The notes under the pieces: model-generated | Database searches by the model: none | What the model saw: the letters and a program-made list of their open reading frames with translations, nothing else | What the model was told of the DNA's origin: nothing | Assembly (NCBI GenBank): GCA_949825065.1 | Contig: OX463838.1 | Location: 8,348,251 to 8,412,250 of the forward strand | DNA length: 64,000 nt | Origin: Odontocerum albicorne | Taxonomy: Eukaryota > Arthropoda > Insecta > Trichoptera > Odontoceridae | Reading direction: 5' to 3' | Position numbers and translations under genes: made by a program | Shown: piece by piece, positions 1-11,455 of the stretch | Layout of the letters: each line of letters starts with the position of its first letter | Position numbering within the stretch: position 1 is the first letter of the stretch

Positions 1-799
1 ATTTCAGCGTCATAGCTTGACATTTGTAAAAGTTACGCTGTACTGAGTACATCTACCTTTGTGCGTGTTTTCGATTTTTTACAAGTTTGAAAATGGCATC
101 AACGAGTTTGCATTAAATTTTGTGTGAAAAACGGATTTAACGGTCCGCAAACCTTGAAAATGTTGGAGAAGTGTTTTTTGGTGGCACGAACGCTTTAGAA
201 ATGGTCGTGAGTCGGTCGAGGATGACGAACGCAGTGGCAGTCGAAAACCGATGAAAACATCGATAAAATCAAAGAAATGTTGGCCGGAAATCACAAATTG
301 ACCATCAGAGAGCTGGCAGAGGACTTGAAGATCGCTTATGGATCCGCTCAAGACATTTATTTAGTGATTTGGGACTCAGACGTGTCGCTGCAAAACTGGT
401 GCCGAAAGACCTCAATTTCATGCAAAAAAAGGACCGCGTTGAAATCGCGAAAGACATGATTTCCATGAGTTTTTGACCAAAAACAACTCGAATACTATCC
501 AGCAGCCTTTGAATTCACCTGATCTGGCTCCCTGCGACTTTTTCCTGTTCAACCGACTTAAAAAACTGCTTCGCGGAACGCGTTACAGCACCTGAGAGGA
601 TGTCATGAAAAAATTGAAGACGGCTCTGATTGACATACCGAAAATTGAGTACCAGCGGTGTTTCGAGGATTGGATCAAGCGCTGGCGTAAGTGCGTTGCA
701 GTCAATGGGGAGTACTTTGAAGAGGACCATATCGATTTTGATGAATAAACTTGTATTTTAGATTTTATGAATCAAGTCCTAACACTTTTTGATCAAGGT
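1..799 (+). pseudogene. mariner transposase remnant with the catalytic centre deleted
   Basis: A degenerate mariner (IS630/Tc1 superfamily) cut-and-paste transposase. The start near 93 reads like the N-terminal helix-turn-helix part of mariner proteins, with several stops and frameshifts. Residues with the pattern KIKEMLAGNHKLTIRELAED lie at about 265-330. At about 479 the reading jumps straight to the C-terminal part, so the first two catalytic aspartates are gone. Only the third survives, in SPDLAPCDFFLF (about 517-552). The frame then runs with one stop to DHIDFDE and a stop at about 746. The right terminal repeat (ttttgatcaaggta) is near 787-799. The left end lies outside the window. It cannot make an active transposase. 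The family is clear; the subfamily is not. Confidence 0.85.
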
Positions 800-1174
800 A
801 GTATTATTAGTTATTAGTAACCACTTACATAGATTTATTAAAAAAATAACTAAAGCTTTTCCACTAAGTAAAATGTCTAGAAGTACACACGTAAAATATT
901 CCCTATTTTACGTAGCATTCAATGGTTCAATTTACGCGCCGTTTTTCTGGAACCAATTACTCGTGTAAGTGAGAGGATTAATGCATCAATTCCATTGATT
1001 TTTTAGCTATATCACAAAATGTAAAAATGTTTGTAAATATCGAAAAACTAAATTATTTTATTATTAATTTGCTGCGATAAGATAACATTTTCGTGTTTTG
1101 AGACGCAATAAATAAATTCAGGTAAACATTAGATAAGATCACAACCTTCAAAGTAAATATTAATGACACCATTC
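800..1174. other. AT-rich non-coding stretch
   Basis: Nothing recognised: AT-rich sequence with short A and T runs and no long open frame. Confidence 0.6.
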
Positions 1175-1730
1175 TTAACCCTTCCCTTACGATGATAAAA
1201 ATAATACGCGTGTTACGGTGTTGGGTAGTGAGTACCCAATAAAAAATTAGCGATTTTAAATCGGAAAAATAAGAACATTCATAGATAATCCCCTTAATTA
1301 ATTATAATTGAAGTTAAAAATTATAATAATTGAGATTTATTTGCTGAAAACATTAAAAAACCATCTGGCACCGCTCACGGAACGGGCGTAGGTCGAGTCT
1401 CGTTGCCAGCTCAACAGCTACTGCAGCGACATATGCAAAAGTGAGATGCGAATATAGTGTCGCGCTTCCCGCATAATTTTCACCTATCGTCAAGACCCAA
1501 GATCGAGGCACACACAGCGTTTAAATGCGAATTTGTTTCCGATATTCAGAAAATACTTACGATGTAGTCGATAAATTCTGATTATTATTAATATTATTTT
1601 TTAAATCAATGCGTAAATATATTATGGAATACCTAGAATCTTAATCTTGTATTTATTATATTTATAGAGATATTGATGGTTATTTGAAGCAACGTGTAGA
1701 AGATACCCAACACCGGGAAGGAAAGGTTAA
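1175..1730 (+). mobile_element. piggyBac-like MITE, copy 1 (TTAA-flanked)
   Basis: A 556-bp non-coding element including a TTAA at each edge (1175-1178 and 1727-1730). Just inside are inverted ends: CCCTTCCC at the left and GGAAGGAAAGG at the right. TTAA target sites with CCY-type ends are the hallmark of piggyBac transposition. It shares its body (gcgatttt, aatcggaaaaataaga, ttgctgaaaacatt) with the copy at 35740-36336, in the same orientation. A partial copy lies at 4845-4935. It has no open frame and would need a transposase from elsewhere. Confidence 0.8.
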
Positions 1731-2432
1731 AAGCGTATCAATAGTTGGCTGTAAACATTTTATTGAGCATAAAAAGTAATTTCCAGTAAAATAGACACCA
1801 AGTTTCCAATCACCTTTATTTGATCAGTAATCAGTGCCGATAATAAAAACCCCACCCGCACATATGCTAACATATATAAAATATATTAAGCAATATTTTA
1901 AAGATCGCATTAATCATTCTGTATTGTTATAAAATGAATTTATGGATATTTACTACGATGGTTAACATCTTACATACGAGTACTATTCAAATGTAAATTT
2001 GAAACTTTGAATAGCTGCAATAATTTATATACTTTGTCTCGTCAATATCTTGTGCTTTAAGGCACCCCTTGAGGGACCACTTTAGTTTGTTAGTTCCTGC
2101 GTGATGTTAAAAATGCTTTAAATATTATAAGCATGTAGTTTTTCGCAGATTACATCAAGATATTTTTACACATTCGATCAATACATGATAGCTTATTGAA
2201 GACTTCAACCAATTCGCAGTACAGGTGTAGGCTGAAAATATATATGATGCACCCGGTCTGGTTTCTTCTCTTCACTGGAGGCATGCCGATTCGGAAGAAT
2301 CATACAAGATGAGCTCAGTCTTTTGAGGGCATCTAGTTTAGATTATTTGTTGGGAATTGTATTAATCCTTTCTTAATGTGTACTTTTTCTTGTATTGCTT
2401 TGTTTTTGCTGTCAATAAACAAAATCATTATT
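1731..2432. other. non-coding; possible LINE 3' tail at its end
   Basis: No gene seen. At 2395-2432 the sequence ends in tcaataaacaaaatcattattattac, that is, a polyadenylation signal followed by an ATT microsatellite, as at the 3' end of many non-LTR retrotransposons. The 200 bases upstream may be the matching 3' UTR, but no coding part was found. Confidence 0.35.
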
Positions 2433-2439
2433 ATTACAA

Positions 2440-2790
2440 TTATTTTCTCTTAATATAAACAAATTTACTCGAGCAGACACGATATTCACTAAATACTCCG
2501 TCAAACAGAGTCCATTACACGACGAATGTAAGTTAAGATCTATCGGTGTTATACTTGATGGGAAAGCTAAAATACATTTTACATATTGGGCACATTATTG
2601 AGAAGGTCAACAAAGTGTTGAGATTCATTCAAAGAGTTACTAAACTTTTTACAAATGTATTATCTCTCAGGATACTTTTCGTGGTATATTTAAAAAGTGT
2701 AACTCGGCTCCCAGGTTCGAAATTCTATGTATCAGATTTGTATTTCACGAACTAAGCGAATTCAATCCCATTTTCTTCGATAGATGTTAC
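2440..2790 (+). pseudogene. non-LTR retrotransposon reverse transcriptase fragment
   Basis: A short remnant of the region just after the catalytic core of a jockey/CR1-type reverse transcriptase. The readable part, LGVILDGKAK...HIGHIIEKVNKVLRF (about 2535-2630), fits the family pattern of LGV-D-KL-F--HI followed by a helix of small residues. It continues, degraded, to a stop at 2755. There is no YADD core and no downstream part. Confidence 0.6.
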
Positions 2791-3799
2791 CTCTGTGATA
2801 CAAGACATGAAACCCTCGTATAAAGGCACTTATTTCTAAACATCATATTTTTATGTAAAGTTTAAATTATAGAGCCGTTTTATTGCCATTTTGGAGTAAT
2901 AAACCTCATTGTTCCTCGAATTACTTCTACATAGAAGCACGAACAATTTGACTGTTGAGGCAATATGGACGTACTCGTGTAGGTACAAAAAGTATCCAAT
3001 CCAAAAACGATTATCGAATGAGCATACTTCAATACCAAATGGGGGAAATGTATTTTCTGCTGTTGAATTGTGAACTAAAAAATCATTCCATAAGAGGTGC
3101 AATGTAGGTTGGTTCCTTTTTTCGTATAATTGTCCATATGAAACTATTTAACCAATAAAAGTAAGTGTCAAAATTAAAGACGGCTGCTCATGTTAAGAAC
3201 TTGTTTGAAAAAAAAGGTAAACGAATACGGTTTTCCTCGAATGCTTACAATCCAGAGGTGATAATGTAAAACTGAGGATATCTCTGGGAGTTGGAAGAAA
3301 CAAGGTGAAAAATTAAAGCTACGACCAAAAAAAAATACCAGAAATAGTCAGCATCAAATTACAAGGAATTCTCGGTTCCTTGCTAACAAAAAGGCGTCTC
3401 TCGCTGTCAAGCGGAATGTGTAAGTCGTTATACAAGAAATGCCAACACCGGCACTCTTTATATGGGATATTTATCGGAGTCCAAAGGGAGGACAGACAAC
3501 ACGGCTTGTCGGGCGGTCGAGTCTGATGACCATACGTGACGGAGGCAGCGCGCGGTGCGACTTGAGAAGAAATTCTAACGAGGCATTAGGAGAAAAACTG
3601 AACGGAATGCCTTCGTATATGGAGAGACTAGGGAACTGTTATGGGCGAACAGCGGAATTGACAGTGAGTACTGTGGGATATTCCATTAAATAGAATTATA
3701 GCAATAATAAAGCGAATTTAACTTCTAAAATGGACATGTGTTCCTTATATTGAAAGGTAGCCTTTAATCAAAGGTATCAGACGAGTATAATAAAAGGTA
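2791..3799. other. non-coding stretch, nothing recognised
   Basis: Two short open frames lie here (2851-3102 minus, 84 codons; 3439-3693 plus, 85 codons). Neither resembles a family I know, neither has splice context, and both are of a length expected by chance. No repeat structure was noted. Confidence 0.5.
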
Positions 3800-4256
3800 C
3801 AATATAATGTAGGTGATCAGGGTCTTGAGGCTGGTGCCACAGGAGATGACTAGTAAATCAATTTGTGATTTACATATCCTGTCGCATATAGAGCAACGAA
3901 CTTCAGTACTTGCAGCTTATCTGCGTCTTCTTTCTTCATCGGATCCCTGATTATTAGCAATAGTTCTACGCCATTTGGCTGTATCTGCTGTTATTTACTC
4001 CCAGTTGTGCCGAGCATTAATGTTTTTAAGCATCTCATGCAGTACATCCTTATAACTCTTACGCAGCCCACCATGCTTTCTTGTGTCTTCCGTTAGCTCG
4101 CCAAAGAGGATATTTTTTTATATTCTGTACTCGGGCATGGGAGCCACGTGTCCAGACAAATGTAGGCGTGCACATGACATCAAAATCTCGATGCTGCAGC
4201 AATTTGCTCTTCTCAAAATGTCATAATTTGATACTCGATTATACCATCGAATCTTC
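3800..4256 (-). pseudogene. LINE 3' end, C-terminal ORF2 fragment plus 3' UTR
   Basis: Read on the minus strand from 4256, the frame gives MKIRWYNRVSNYDILRRA, then ARLHLSGHVAPMPEYRI, a stop, then GELTEDTRKHGGLRKSYKD. This is the C-terminal tail of a class of LINE proteins whose consensus reads RW-DRV-N--VL-RA ... L-W-GHV-RMP--R. The 3800-3950 part is closely matched by the last 170 bases of the window (63835-64000), also minus strand, so it is a dispersed family. The remnant is broken by stops and truncated at its 5' side, as LINE copies usually are. The clade was not determined. Confidence 0.7.
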
Positions 4257-4575
4257 ATGATTTGCTTGAGATGCCTTCTTCTTCTTCATCATCTTGTTTT
4301 AGGCATGTTGGCCTGTTATGGTCCTGCATCATTTTTTGCCTCTTGTAACGTCGACTGCCAGCTGTATTTCCATCTTTTGGGAGGTTGTCCTGGAGGTCTG
4401 CTTGCTTGGGGGATACTGTCCCTGGCAAGTCTTGCGGCTCTTGGTTCCGCCATTCTGGATACGTGTTCGTTCCAGAACCTTCTTCTCTGTCGTCCCCATC
4501 TGACAATATCTTCAACTTCGCACGTTGGTATTTTGATATGCCTCTGTTGATATTTTCGAGTGCCCTAATGTGTCG
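4257..4575 (-). pseudogene. second LINE C-terminal fragment, with TTC/GAA repeat tail
   Basis: On the minus strand one frame reads IVRWGRQRRRFWNEHVSRMA then PPGQPPKRWKYSWQS, ending at a stop near 4320. The pattern W-RRR--WN-HV-RM ... GRPPKRW is typical of the end of RTE-like LINE proteins. It runs into a TTCTTC microsatellite (4270-4290), a usual 3' tail for such elements, and abuts the unrelated LINE end at 3800-4256. This suggests insertion of one into the other. The 86-aa open frame in the other minus frame is a shadow. Confidence 0.65.
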
Positions 4576-4844
4576 TCTGTAGGGAATCCATGATTCGCAT
4601 TCTTATATCAGAAATGGTATGATTACAGCTTTATATACTACCGTTTTGGATTCGAACGAGAATGGAAGTAATAAAGCGATACACGTACAGGCGTTATATT
4701 ACAATGGAATGACAGTATTTGTCGGACTCGAGAGAAAGTGGTACTAATCAAGATAAAATAGATTTACATATTTGTAGTAACCTTTTTTCGAAAAGTATTG
4801 AATCCAAAATAGTGGTGATTAAAAGTATCAAAGCAAACTACGAG
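4576..4844. other. non-coding stretch between element fragments
   Basis: Nothing recognised beyond a possible upstream extension of the LINE fragment on the minus strand up to about 4680. Confidence 0.4.
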
Positions 4845-4935
4845 TATCGCTCATTTTTACATATGTATTGATGTGTATTGAATACACATCACCGGAATGG
4901 GCGGATTTTTTTTAGCACGGGAAGGGAAATGTTAA
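4845..4935 (-). mobile_element. piggyBac-like MITE, terminal fragment
   Basis: About 90 bases match, in reverse orientation, the left end of the MITE at 35740-36336: the shared blocks are tcatttttacata, catcaccgga and gggcggattttttt. It ends at a TTAA (4932-4935) with the same GGGAAGGG-type terminus. Only one end survives. Confidence 0.7.
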
Positions 4936-4936
4936 A

Positions 4937-5053
4937 GAGGCCTTAAGTGAAAACCAAACTGGAATCCTTTTTAGAAAAATCTGAGTTCCAACGGGAATCG
5001 AACTCATAACCTCCGGATTGGGAGACAAGCGTCTTACCAACTAGACCACAGAT
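4937..5053 (-). repeat. tRNA-headed SINE (family A)
   Basis: Read on the minus strand it starts with a tRNA-like head having a Pol III A box (TGGTCTAGTTGG) and B box (GGTTCGATTCC-like, here GAGTTCGATTCCC), followed by the family body (lysine-like aaaaggattcc, ttcacttaaggcctctt). The same head and body recur at 14791-14996, 22338-22400, 23183-23531 and 34800-34988. It is too degraded in the acceptor region to be a tRNA gene. Confidence 0.75.
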
Positions 5054-5204
5054 GTATATTTTCATAAAAGTGAATAATCATTTGAATATTTTTTTGTAGC
5101 CATGTAATTTCCTTTATTTACTTTTATTTGGTTGATTCAAAGATTTTGTCGCCTGGCAACAAGCCCGCCTAATTATTTTCACAATGAAGTCTTAAATAAA
5201 TAAA

Positions 5205-5290
5205 TACTAAGCGGAAAAAAATGCCTGTGTCATTTGAGGCGAGTATCATAGCAAAGGATTCGAGTCAGCGACTTTCCGCACTAAAATACT
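5205..5290 (-). repeat. degraded SINE (family B) fragment
   Basis: Resembles the tRNA-headed repeat at 43460-43612: a run of A, then cctgtgtcatttgaggcgagta, then a decayed B box (ggattcgagtcagcgac) and ctttccg. The A-box side is lost. Confidence 0.45.
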
Positions 5291-5310
5291 CGTAACACAA
5301 CACAACATAC

Positions 5311-5858
5311 TATACTTGAGAAAATGTAGGATTGTTCCTGTGACATTTGAAATTACATGTCTCAAAGGGATGGGGTAAAATCGTTTTTTTACAAATCGAA
5401 TCGTTTTTTTTATGAATCGAAAATTGTTTTTCTCTAAACTGACGTTTTAATTCCTAATTTTCATCATACTGACTTTCTAATGTATTGTATAGTTTGTATC
5501 TATCTCTAAATAGGCCAACATCCACTATGAATTAATACTATTTACGAACATTTAATTTTAGGTATAAAAAAATCGGAAATACAATTATCGTATACCCCAC
5601 CCCATCCCTAGACAATGCAGACTAACGTAGTGACTTTTGACAATTTGCCACATTTTTGTTAATTTGTAACAAGATGTATTAATTTGTCATTATTGTTAGT
5701 TTTATGTAATGTATTTACCTAAATAATTTGCTATTTATTAGAATCGAGGCTTATATTAAAGTTGATAAAATAATTCAAATTACTGAACGTCGTTACAAGG
5801 TTGTGTTCGGGCAAATTTGTGAACTGTCACAGGAACCATGCTACATTTTCTCAAGTAT
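5311..5858 (+). mobile_element. MITE with about 35-bp terminal inverted repeats, copy 1
   Basis: The left end tatacttgagaaaatgtagg and the right end reading inward as the same sequence form long inverted repeats that continue to the block cctgtgaca. An inner pair of inverted blocks (ggatggggta) lies about 60 bases inside one end and mid-element. No open frame. TA at both edges would fit a Tc1/mariner-type element. A second copy in reverse orientation, split by a nested insertion, lies at 20380-21562. Confidence 0.8.
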
Positions 5859-6275
5859 AACATCTCTTATTTATTCGTAAGTACTTCGATCTTAAGAGAG
5901 ATCCAACCATAATTTTTATTATTTTCTACTCCAGTCTGAATATACTCTGATTAATCAAATATTATTACATTTTTTTATCGTTAAGATAAAAAGTTGTCTG
6001 TCAAAAATGTTTAATGGTGACTTGATCCCTAGTTTGTCTGATGGTAATGGAACGTCCATCAAGAAGTGGCGAGTCGCGACGGCCTGACGGGGTCTCGTCA
6101 AGCGCAGGCGCCTGGGATATGATGGGAGTACCACCACCTCTTCATCAATCAGTGGTAAGCAAATCCGGTTCTGAACTCGGCCGATGTAATATAGAACCGC
6201 AGGGCCACCGAACTCTTCAGGGCAAATGCAGACCACTCGGGCGGTGAATGTGATGGTTTGTCCACAGCCCTATTA
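5859..6275. other. GC-richer unclassified block
   Basis: Between 6020 and 6250 base composition is clearly more GC-rich than its surroundings and both strands have short open frames (68 and 93 codons). No family was recognised. The composition suggests a piece of a retrotransposon or a lost gene, but this is only a guess. Confidence 0.3.
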
Positions 6276-7518
6276 TTAGGTCCTTACATATGAAATTGGC
6301 GTTTTGCCGTACTGGCAACTTTGATCTCAAATATCTTCTCTTTGGTTAGGAATTCCAAATTAAAATTTATACAGCTATTTACTCAAGTATTTGTGTTTCG
6401 AAAATTATAATTCATTTGTTTTTTCCTCAATTGTTTTTTTCTTTGCGTCACTCAGTTTACAAAATGGAAAACTTGAAATATCGCGTTATTTACGAGTACG
6501 AGTTCCACCGTGGCACCAGTGCTGCAGAAACGGCTCGAAGGATTAATGATGTGTATGGTGACGGTGCCGCAAAAGAAAACACAGTGCGTTTTTGGTTCCA
6601 ACGTTTTCGTTCTGGAAATTTCGACCTGCAGAAAAAGCCCCGTGGACGGCCGGAGACCAAAGTTGATAATGAAGAATTGAAGGCTATTGTGGAAGCGGAT
6701 CCATCGCAAACCACGTCCGAGTTAGCTGCAGGCTGCGGTGTTAGTGATAAAACTGTTTTAATCCACTTGAAGCAAATTGGGAAGGTGAAAAAGCTTGAAA
6801 GGTGGGTACCTCACGAATTGAGTGAAGCAAATCAACAAACGCGCGTTGACTGCTGCGTTGCATTACTCAACCGGCACAATAATGAAGGGATTTTGAATCG
6901 AATCATTACCTGTGATGAAAAGTGGATCCTGTATGATAATCGGAAGCGCTCATCGCAATGGCTGAACCCTGCCGAACCAGCCAAACCATGCCCCAAGCGA
7001 AAATTGACTCCAAAAAAGTTACTTGTGAGCGTTTGGTGGACTAGTGCTGGTGTCGTTCACTACAGCTTTCTTAAATCTGGCCAGACGATTACGGCAGATG
7101 TCTATTGTCAGCAACTGCAAACCATTATGGAAAAGCTAGCTGCTAAACAACCGAGGCTGGTTAATCGCTCTAGGCCACTGCTACCAAATTAGAAGAGCTT
7201 CAATTGGAATGTCTAAGACATCCACCGTACTCTCCGGACCTTGCCCCGACAGATTACTATTTTTTTCGAAATTTGGATAACTTCTTGCAAGGGAAAAAAT
7301 TCAACTCCGATGGGGCAGTCCAAACCGACTTCAAAGATTTTATTGATTCCCGTCCGAATGGTTTTTTTAGTAAAGGGATCGATGAACTACCTATGAGATG
7401 GCAAAAGTGCATAGATAGCAATGGTACATACTTTGATTAAATAAATATATTATATTAAAAAAAAATCAACTTTATGTTCCTCCCAAACAAAACGCCAATT
7501 TCATATGTAAGGACCTAA
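6276..7518 (+). mobile_element. mariner element, copy 1 of a recent pair
   Basis: A 1243-bp mariner flanked by TA (6274-6275 and 7519-7520), with inverted ends ttaggtccttacatatgaaa at both sides. It is almost identical to 37032-38307; I count roughly eight substitutions and two deletions by eye. It carries the broken transposase gene described next. Confidence 0.95.
6464..7440 (+). pseudogene. mariner transposase, frameshifted by a 43-bp deletion
   Basis: Mariner transposase of the type first found in moths (cecropia/Bmmar1-like); about 339 aa when intact. The start at MENLKYR (6464) is chosen by family length although the frame is open from 6416. The N-terminal HTH region and the first catalytic Asp (IITCDEKWILYD, about 6906) are intact. 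At about 7181 a 43-base deletion between two gct triplets removes the block with the second catalytic Asp (LLHDNARPHTA) and shifts the frame, giving a stop at 7190. The third Asp (SPDLAPTDYYFF) is in the shifted downstream frame ending at 7440. Transposase from this copy would be inactive, though its ends could still be mobilised. Confidence 0.93.
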
Positions 7519-7530
7519 TATTTCCTTTCA

Positions 7531-7880
7531 ACGGAATTTCATCTAAATCGAATAAATTGATTGTTCTAAATCAACACAATTGGGTGCGGTTTTATGACAG
7601 GGTTTTTGTTATTGCTTTTCCTGTGGCGTGAAATGGTCTGCCTCTAAGCGTTAGGAATATGGATGGCATGCGCAGCTTTAGGAATTACTTGAAGTCAAAC
7701 ATTTTTGCGAGATCTTGTCAAAATATGATTATATATGAACACTACACCTAAAGCCGATTGTGTTACGATCTCAAAGCAGAAGATCTAAAAGGTTTCTTTG
7801 TAGTTCGTGTTTCATTGGTACATTTTCTGCGGTTTTCTTATTAAATATGTTTTTCTAATAATATACAAATGCGAGGAAGT
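7531..7880 (+). pseudogene. CR1/L2-like LINE 3' fragment, copy 1
   Basis: Parallels 19320-19720: the blocks attcctgtggcgtg, gtctgcctct, gcagctttagga, gagatctt and gaacactacacctaaag occur in the same order. In the other copy this encodes the end of a LINE protein (VAWNSLPLSVRNEWRVQL) followed by its 3' UTR. Here the frame is destroyed. The mariner at 6276-7518 stands directly at its 5' side. Confidence 0.7.
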
Positions 7881-9024
7881 GTCTAAATAGTAGATAATAG
7901 GTAAGTACTCAGTCCCTTATCCGCTGATATCTCGAACTCTCCACCTTTGGCTTCAAGTAGCTGTCAGTGCACGGACAGCGGCCACACCCAGAAATTGAAT
8001 GGACCCGCAAATTAAACGTAGTGGAGGGTTGCAGTGGCGTGTAACTTTTGCTTCTGTGTTATATGTATCCTCTCTCCTAATCCTTCTAACTCCTATCCAC
8101 ATAAGCATACCCCAAAACATTTCTACAACACTCCAGCTCCCACTTATCATCCACAAGTGCACATTTCCTCTGAGGCCTTGTGCTAATCTCCAAAGTATTG
8201 TGTGTTGTCATCCCGGCTTACAATATATACAACAATATACAATTTATATAACATCTACTGTAGTGTGAAAGGTAATAGGAAACCACTAACTATTTTTTTT
8301 TTCAAGAAAACCACATGAATATATGCTCAACAATTCAGGGATCACGTTTCTCACGAAGAAGACTAGCACTTGATATTTTTCCAGTATTGTTAAGTAACGC
8401 TATATAAGTAAGGCACGTTGTAGCTACAATGTAACTTGGCTGTTACTGTTTCCTTAGCTACTGGAGTAGCATATTACAATACTTTAGTTAGATTTAAGAA
8501 AAGCATCTATAACGCTATTACTTTTTCAATTCAGAAAAACTGAAATTATAATTGTTTATAAATAGCGATATATGATACATATTTTTTTATGTTCTTTTTT
8601 CAAGGCGGCAGTGCTACTAACGATGACCTGCAAAGCTAAGTACAATACGAGAGCTCGCGGCCAGGGCCGGGCCGGGCACGGCGAGTCCGTGGAGGGAGGG
8701 TTAATACTGGCACAGGCCCGACCTCAACCCAAATTATCTCCTAGCTACGTGAGATCTGGATAAGCCAAGGCTCGACGCCTTCGGAAGAGGGTGGTTCAGA
8801 TGTATGTAAATGTGTCCGCGTGTAAGTAAATTACCACAAGGCAATATTTTAAACTCGATTAATTTTATTTTTCAAGTCTTTTGCGCATTACAGATTTTCA
8901 TAATTCGTACGATGAAAAAATATATCAAGCACAAAGACAAAACCAAAAATAAAACATGAATAAAATTATTGAAAATTTTAATATCTATTGTAAATTATAA
9001 AAACATTATTAAAAAATATATTAT
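7881..9024. other. unclassified stretch with a GC-rich patch
   Basis: No gene recognised. A GC-rich patch at 8650-8790 (an open frame of 63 codons, 8572-8763, rich in Arg, Gly and Ala) stands out against the AT-rich background, but no domain could be named. 8000-8260 has open frames on both strands without family signal. Confidence 0.4.
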
Positions 9025-9241
9025 ATATGTTACATCAAAACATGATAACCAAATGTAACATGTTAAATGACATAAACATATATGTTACATCAAAACATGA
9101 TGACCAACATGTAACGTTAAATAACATAAAAATATATGTTACATTAATACATGATGACCAACATGTAACATGTTAAATAACATAAAAAATATATGTTACA
9201 TCAAAACATGATGACCAAATGTAACATGTTAAATATCATAA
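9025..9241 (+). repeat. four-copy tandem repeat, 54-57-bp unit, each unit self-complementary
   Basis: Units begin at 9025, 9080, 9134 and 9191 with atatgttacat and end in atgtaacatgttaaat. The unit's start and end are inverted repeats of each other (tgttacat and atgtaaca), so each unit can fold as a hairpin around the aaaacatgatgacc centre. Differences between units are a few bases. Confidence 0.9.
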
Positions 9242-10582
9242 GTTTTTTTATTATTTAAAGTACTACACTAAATTTAAGAGTTTTTTCCGTTTTTATAAGT
9301 AGTATGTAGGTGTTAATTATTTCTAAGATCTCATATATTAAGATTGAATAAATAAAATAAAATGATATGTAGGAAAATAAGATTAAGTAAGTTCATAAAT
9401 TATAACATATAATTAAGATTAGTTAAGTAATACATTTGTATATAGGTATAGCCTTGACAAATGTTTGTACAATAATTTACTTAGTTTAATAAAAAAAAAA
9501 TGAAGCGTTTTTTCTTGAAGGGGTTACATTTGAAAAACGTCTATATTAGGAAACACACGGTTAAAAAGTGTGCATGCTCTACCTATCGATATTTCTAAAT
9601 GCAGGTTGTTCAACTTATAAGTCGATATAACAATCGATGGGTGCGTCGTCTCAGGTAATTAATTATCCGGAACACATAAACCAAGATTGTTCAAGGCGGA
9701 TGGGTTAACTAGATTACCCCAAAGCAAACAAAAGATGTGGACACCCAATCGAACACATCTATCACTCCCTTATGATCTATAACTAAGCATCCCTAATAAG
9801 AAGGTACTTGAATAGAGCCAGGAATAATTTCTACACTCTCTCATGTAGAGACATGGGAGAAACCTTTTCTTCGAATTTATAATAATGTTGATTTTAATAG
9901 TTAGTTTATTATGCTACAATACTGTTGATTATAACAATTAATTTATAATATTTTAATAATGCTGATTATTATAAAAAAAATGTAATGTTATAATTGTTTA
10001 AATATGCATTTATTTTCTAATATCTAGATATTCAGTTGTTCGATCCTAAACCGCCTCGTCCCGATCGAAGGCGAAAATGATGAGGCAAGGAAGATAGCGT
10101 CCAAAGGTGTGTCGGGTTAAACGATCAGATAAAGAAGCGGGAATCGTATGGCGCAGGTGTCCGAGCCTGGGTTCTGGGTTCTCGTCCTGGATTAGGCATT
10201 CTCCATTCCCCATCCTCGAGGCCCGAGCTTATCTGGTTTTGTTTTCTTTTCAGCTATCATAAAATCTAACCTTCATTTTAACCTTATTTATACCAGGAAC
10301 AGCGCACGTCGTATGATAGTATGACACTGATAAATTAACATATTTATTGATATTTTATATCTGTTTGAAACGATAACAAATTCGACGAAAATGTGACTAA
10401 GATAGCATGGTTTTGTAATAAATTATCACACTAAAAGCACTTGTGTTTTTTGAGTTTACAGTCATAAATGCCACTAAATACATTCAGATGGGATGATGTC
10501 TGAACGTCGATAGTTTAATAACAAACCTTCCATTGCTGACCACCAGACTGTTTGCCTGTAATATTTAGGCAGATATAGTATT
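9242..10582. other. non-coding stretch, nothing recognised
   Basis: AT-rich. 10040-10240 is less AT-rich and has a weak tRNA-like look (see rejected items). No coding region or element end was recognised. Confidence 0.5.
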
Positions 10583-10645
10583 ATTGTATTGTATTGCACT
10601 TTTGTTGTATGAAGTACAGCCTAACGATTTTATTCCCAAATACGA
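10583..10645 (-). repeat. SINE-A tail fragment
   Basis: attgtattgtattgcacttt followed by a block close to gtatacagtacagcctggcg marks the 3' tail of the family A SINE on the minus strand. The head is missing. Confidence 0.45.
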
Positions 10646-11455
10646 TATCTGCCAGAATTGTCGCATCTTTTTTATTATCATGGTTAATAATTTAAAAAAC
10701 CTGAGGATTTATTTCTACAAGTAGCAGTTAAGTAGGGCCGTTTATATTTATTTTATAGCAATACTTTTATTTTCTCAAAATAGCTTTAAAAAACTGAATA
10801 TTTTGTGTGTGAAAATACTTACTAGGTACGCAGTAAGAATTAGCACTAGTGAAAAAAAAACAACTTAACGGACACTAACTTTAAAAAATCATTACAAAAA
10901 AGCAAAACCAAAATGCCACAAAATTCAAATTTAGAACATCAAACAAAGGAACCTCAAAACTCGGCATAGAAAAAAAAAAACAGTAAATGGGAAAAACATT
11001 CAAATTTTAAAACATAGTCAAAACGGGAAAACATTTACATACGTACATGTACACAATAGAAAAAAAAATGTGACACAAGTTAATAAAAAATAATAACAAT
11101 TATGCTGTTTAAGTAGAAACTGCATTAAATTTATAATGAATAGTTTAAAATGAACATGGCAAACAAAAGTAAATGAAAAACTCGACTTCTTGGGATGTAC
11201 GAGTATGTTCTCAACGACGGAAAGGTGGAACGAAATATTGAACGAGTTGGAACAAGAAACGAAGACTTGATAAACTTTCAAAATTGTTTTTCAGGTAAAA
11301 AATGAATTTATAAAAAGTAATATCTACAAAACACTTATTTAAATGTCGTATTTTTTATCAATTAAATAATACAGTTTTGAAAAATGAATGTGACGCCATG
11401 TTTTATTCGATACAAAATCTGTTGAGTGTTTTTGCCAGCTGTTTCAGAATAGATA
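10646..11455. other. A-rich non-coding stretch
   Basis: Long A runs and no recognised element. The 87-codon minus-strand open frame at 11018-11281 is a low-complexity Phe/Cys/Leu-rich translation of A-rich DNA and is not taken as a gene. Confidence 0.5.

Noticed and set aside
4255..4515. 86-codon acidic minus-strand frame
   Set aside because: Wrong frame of a LINE C-terminal remnant that is recognisable in the neighbouring minus frame.
8572..8763. 63-codon Gly/Arg-rich frame
   Set aside because: GC-rich patch without a recognisable domain; too short to support.
10130..10245. tRNA-like stretch with gtgtccgagcctgggttctg
   Set aside because: No cloverleaf could be drawn and no A-box/B-box spacing fits.
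11018..11281. 87-codon minus-strand frame, hydrophobic
   Set aside because: Low-complexity translation of A-rich DNA; no signal, domain or promoter.
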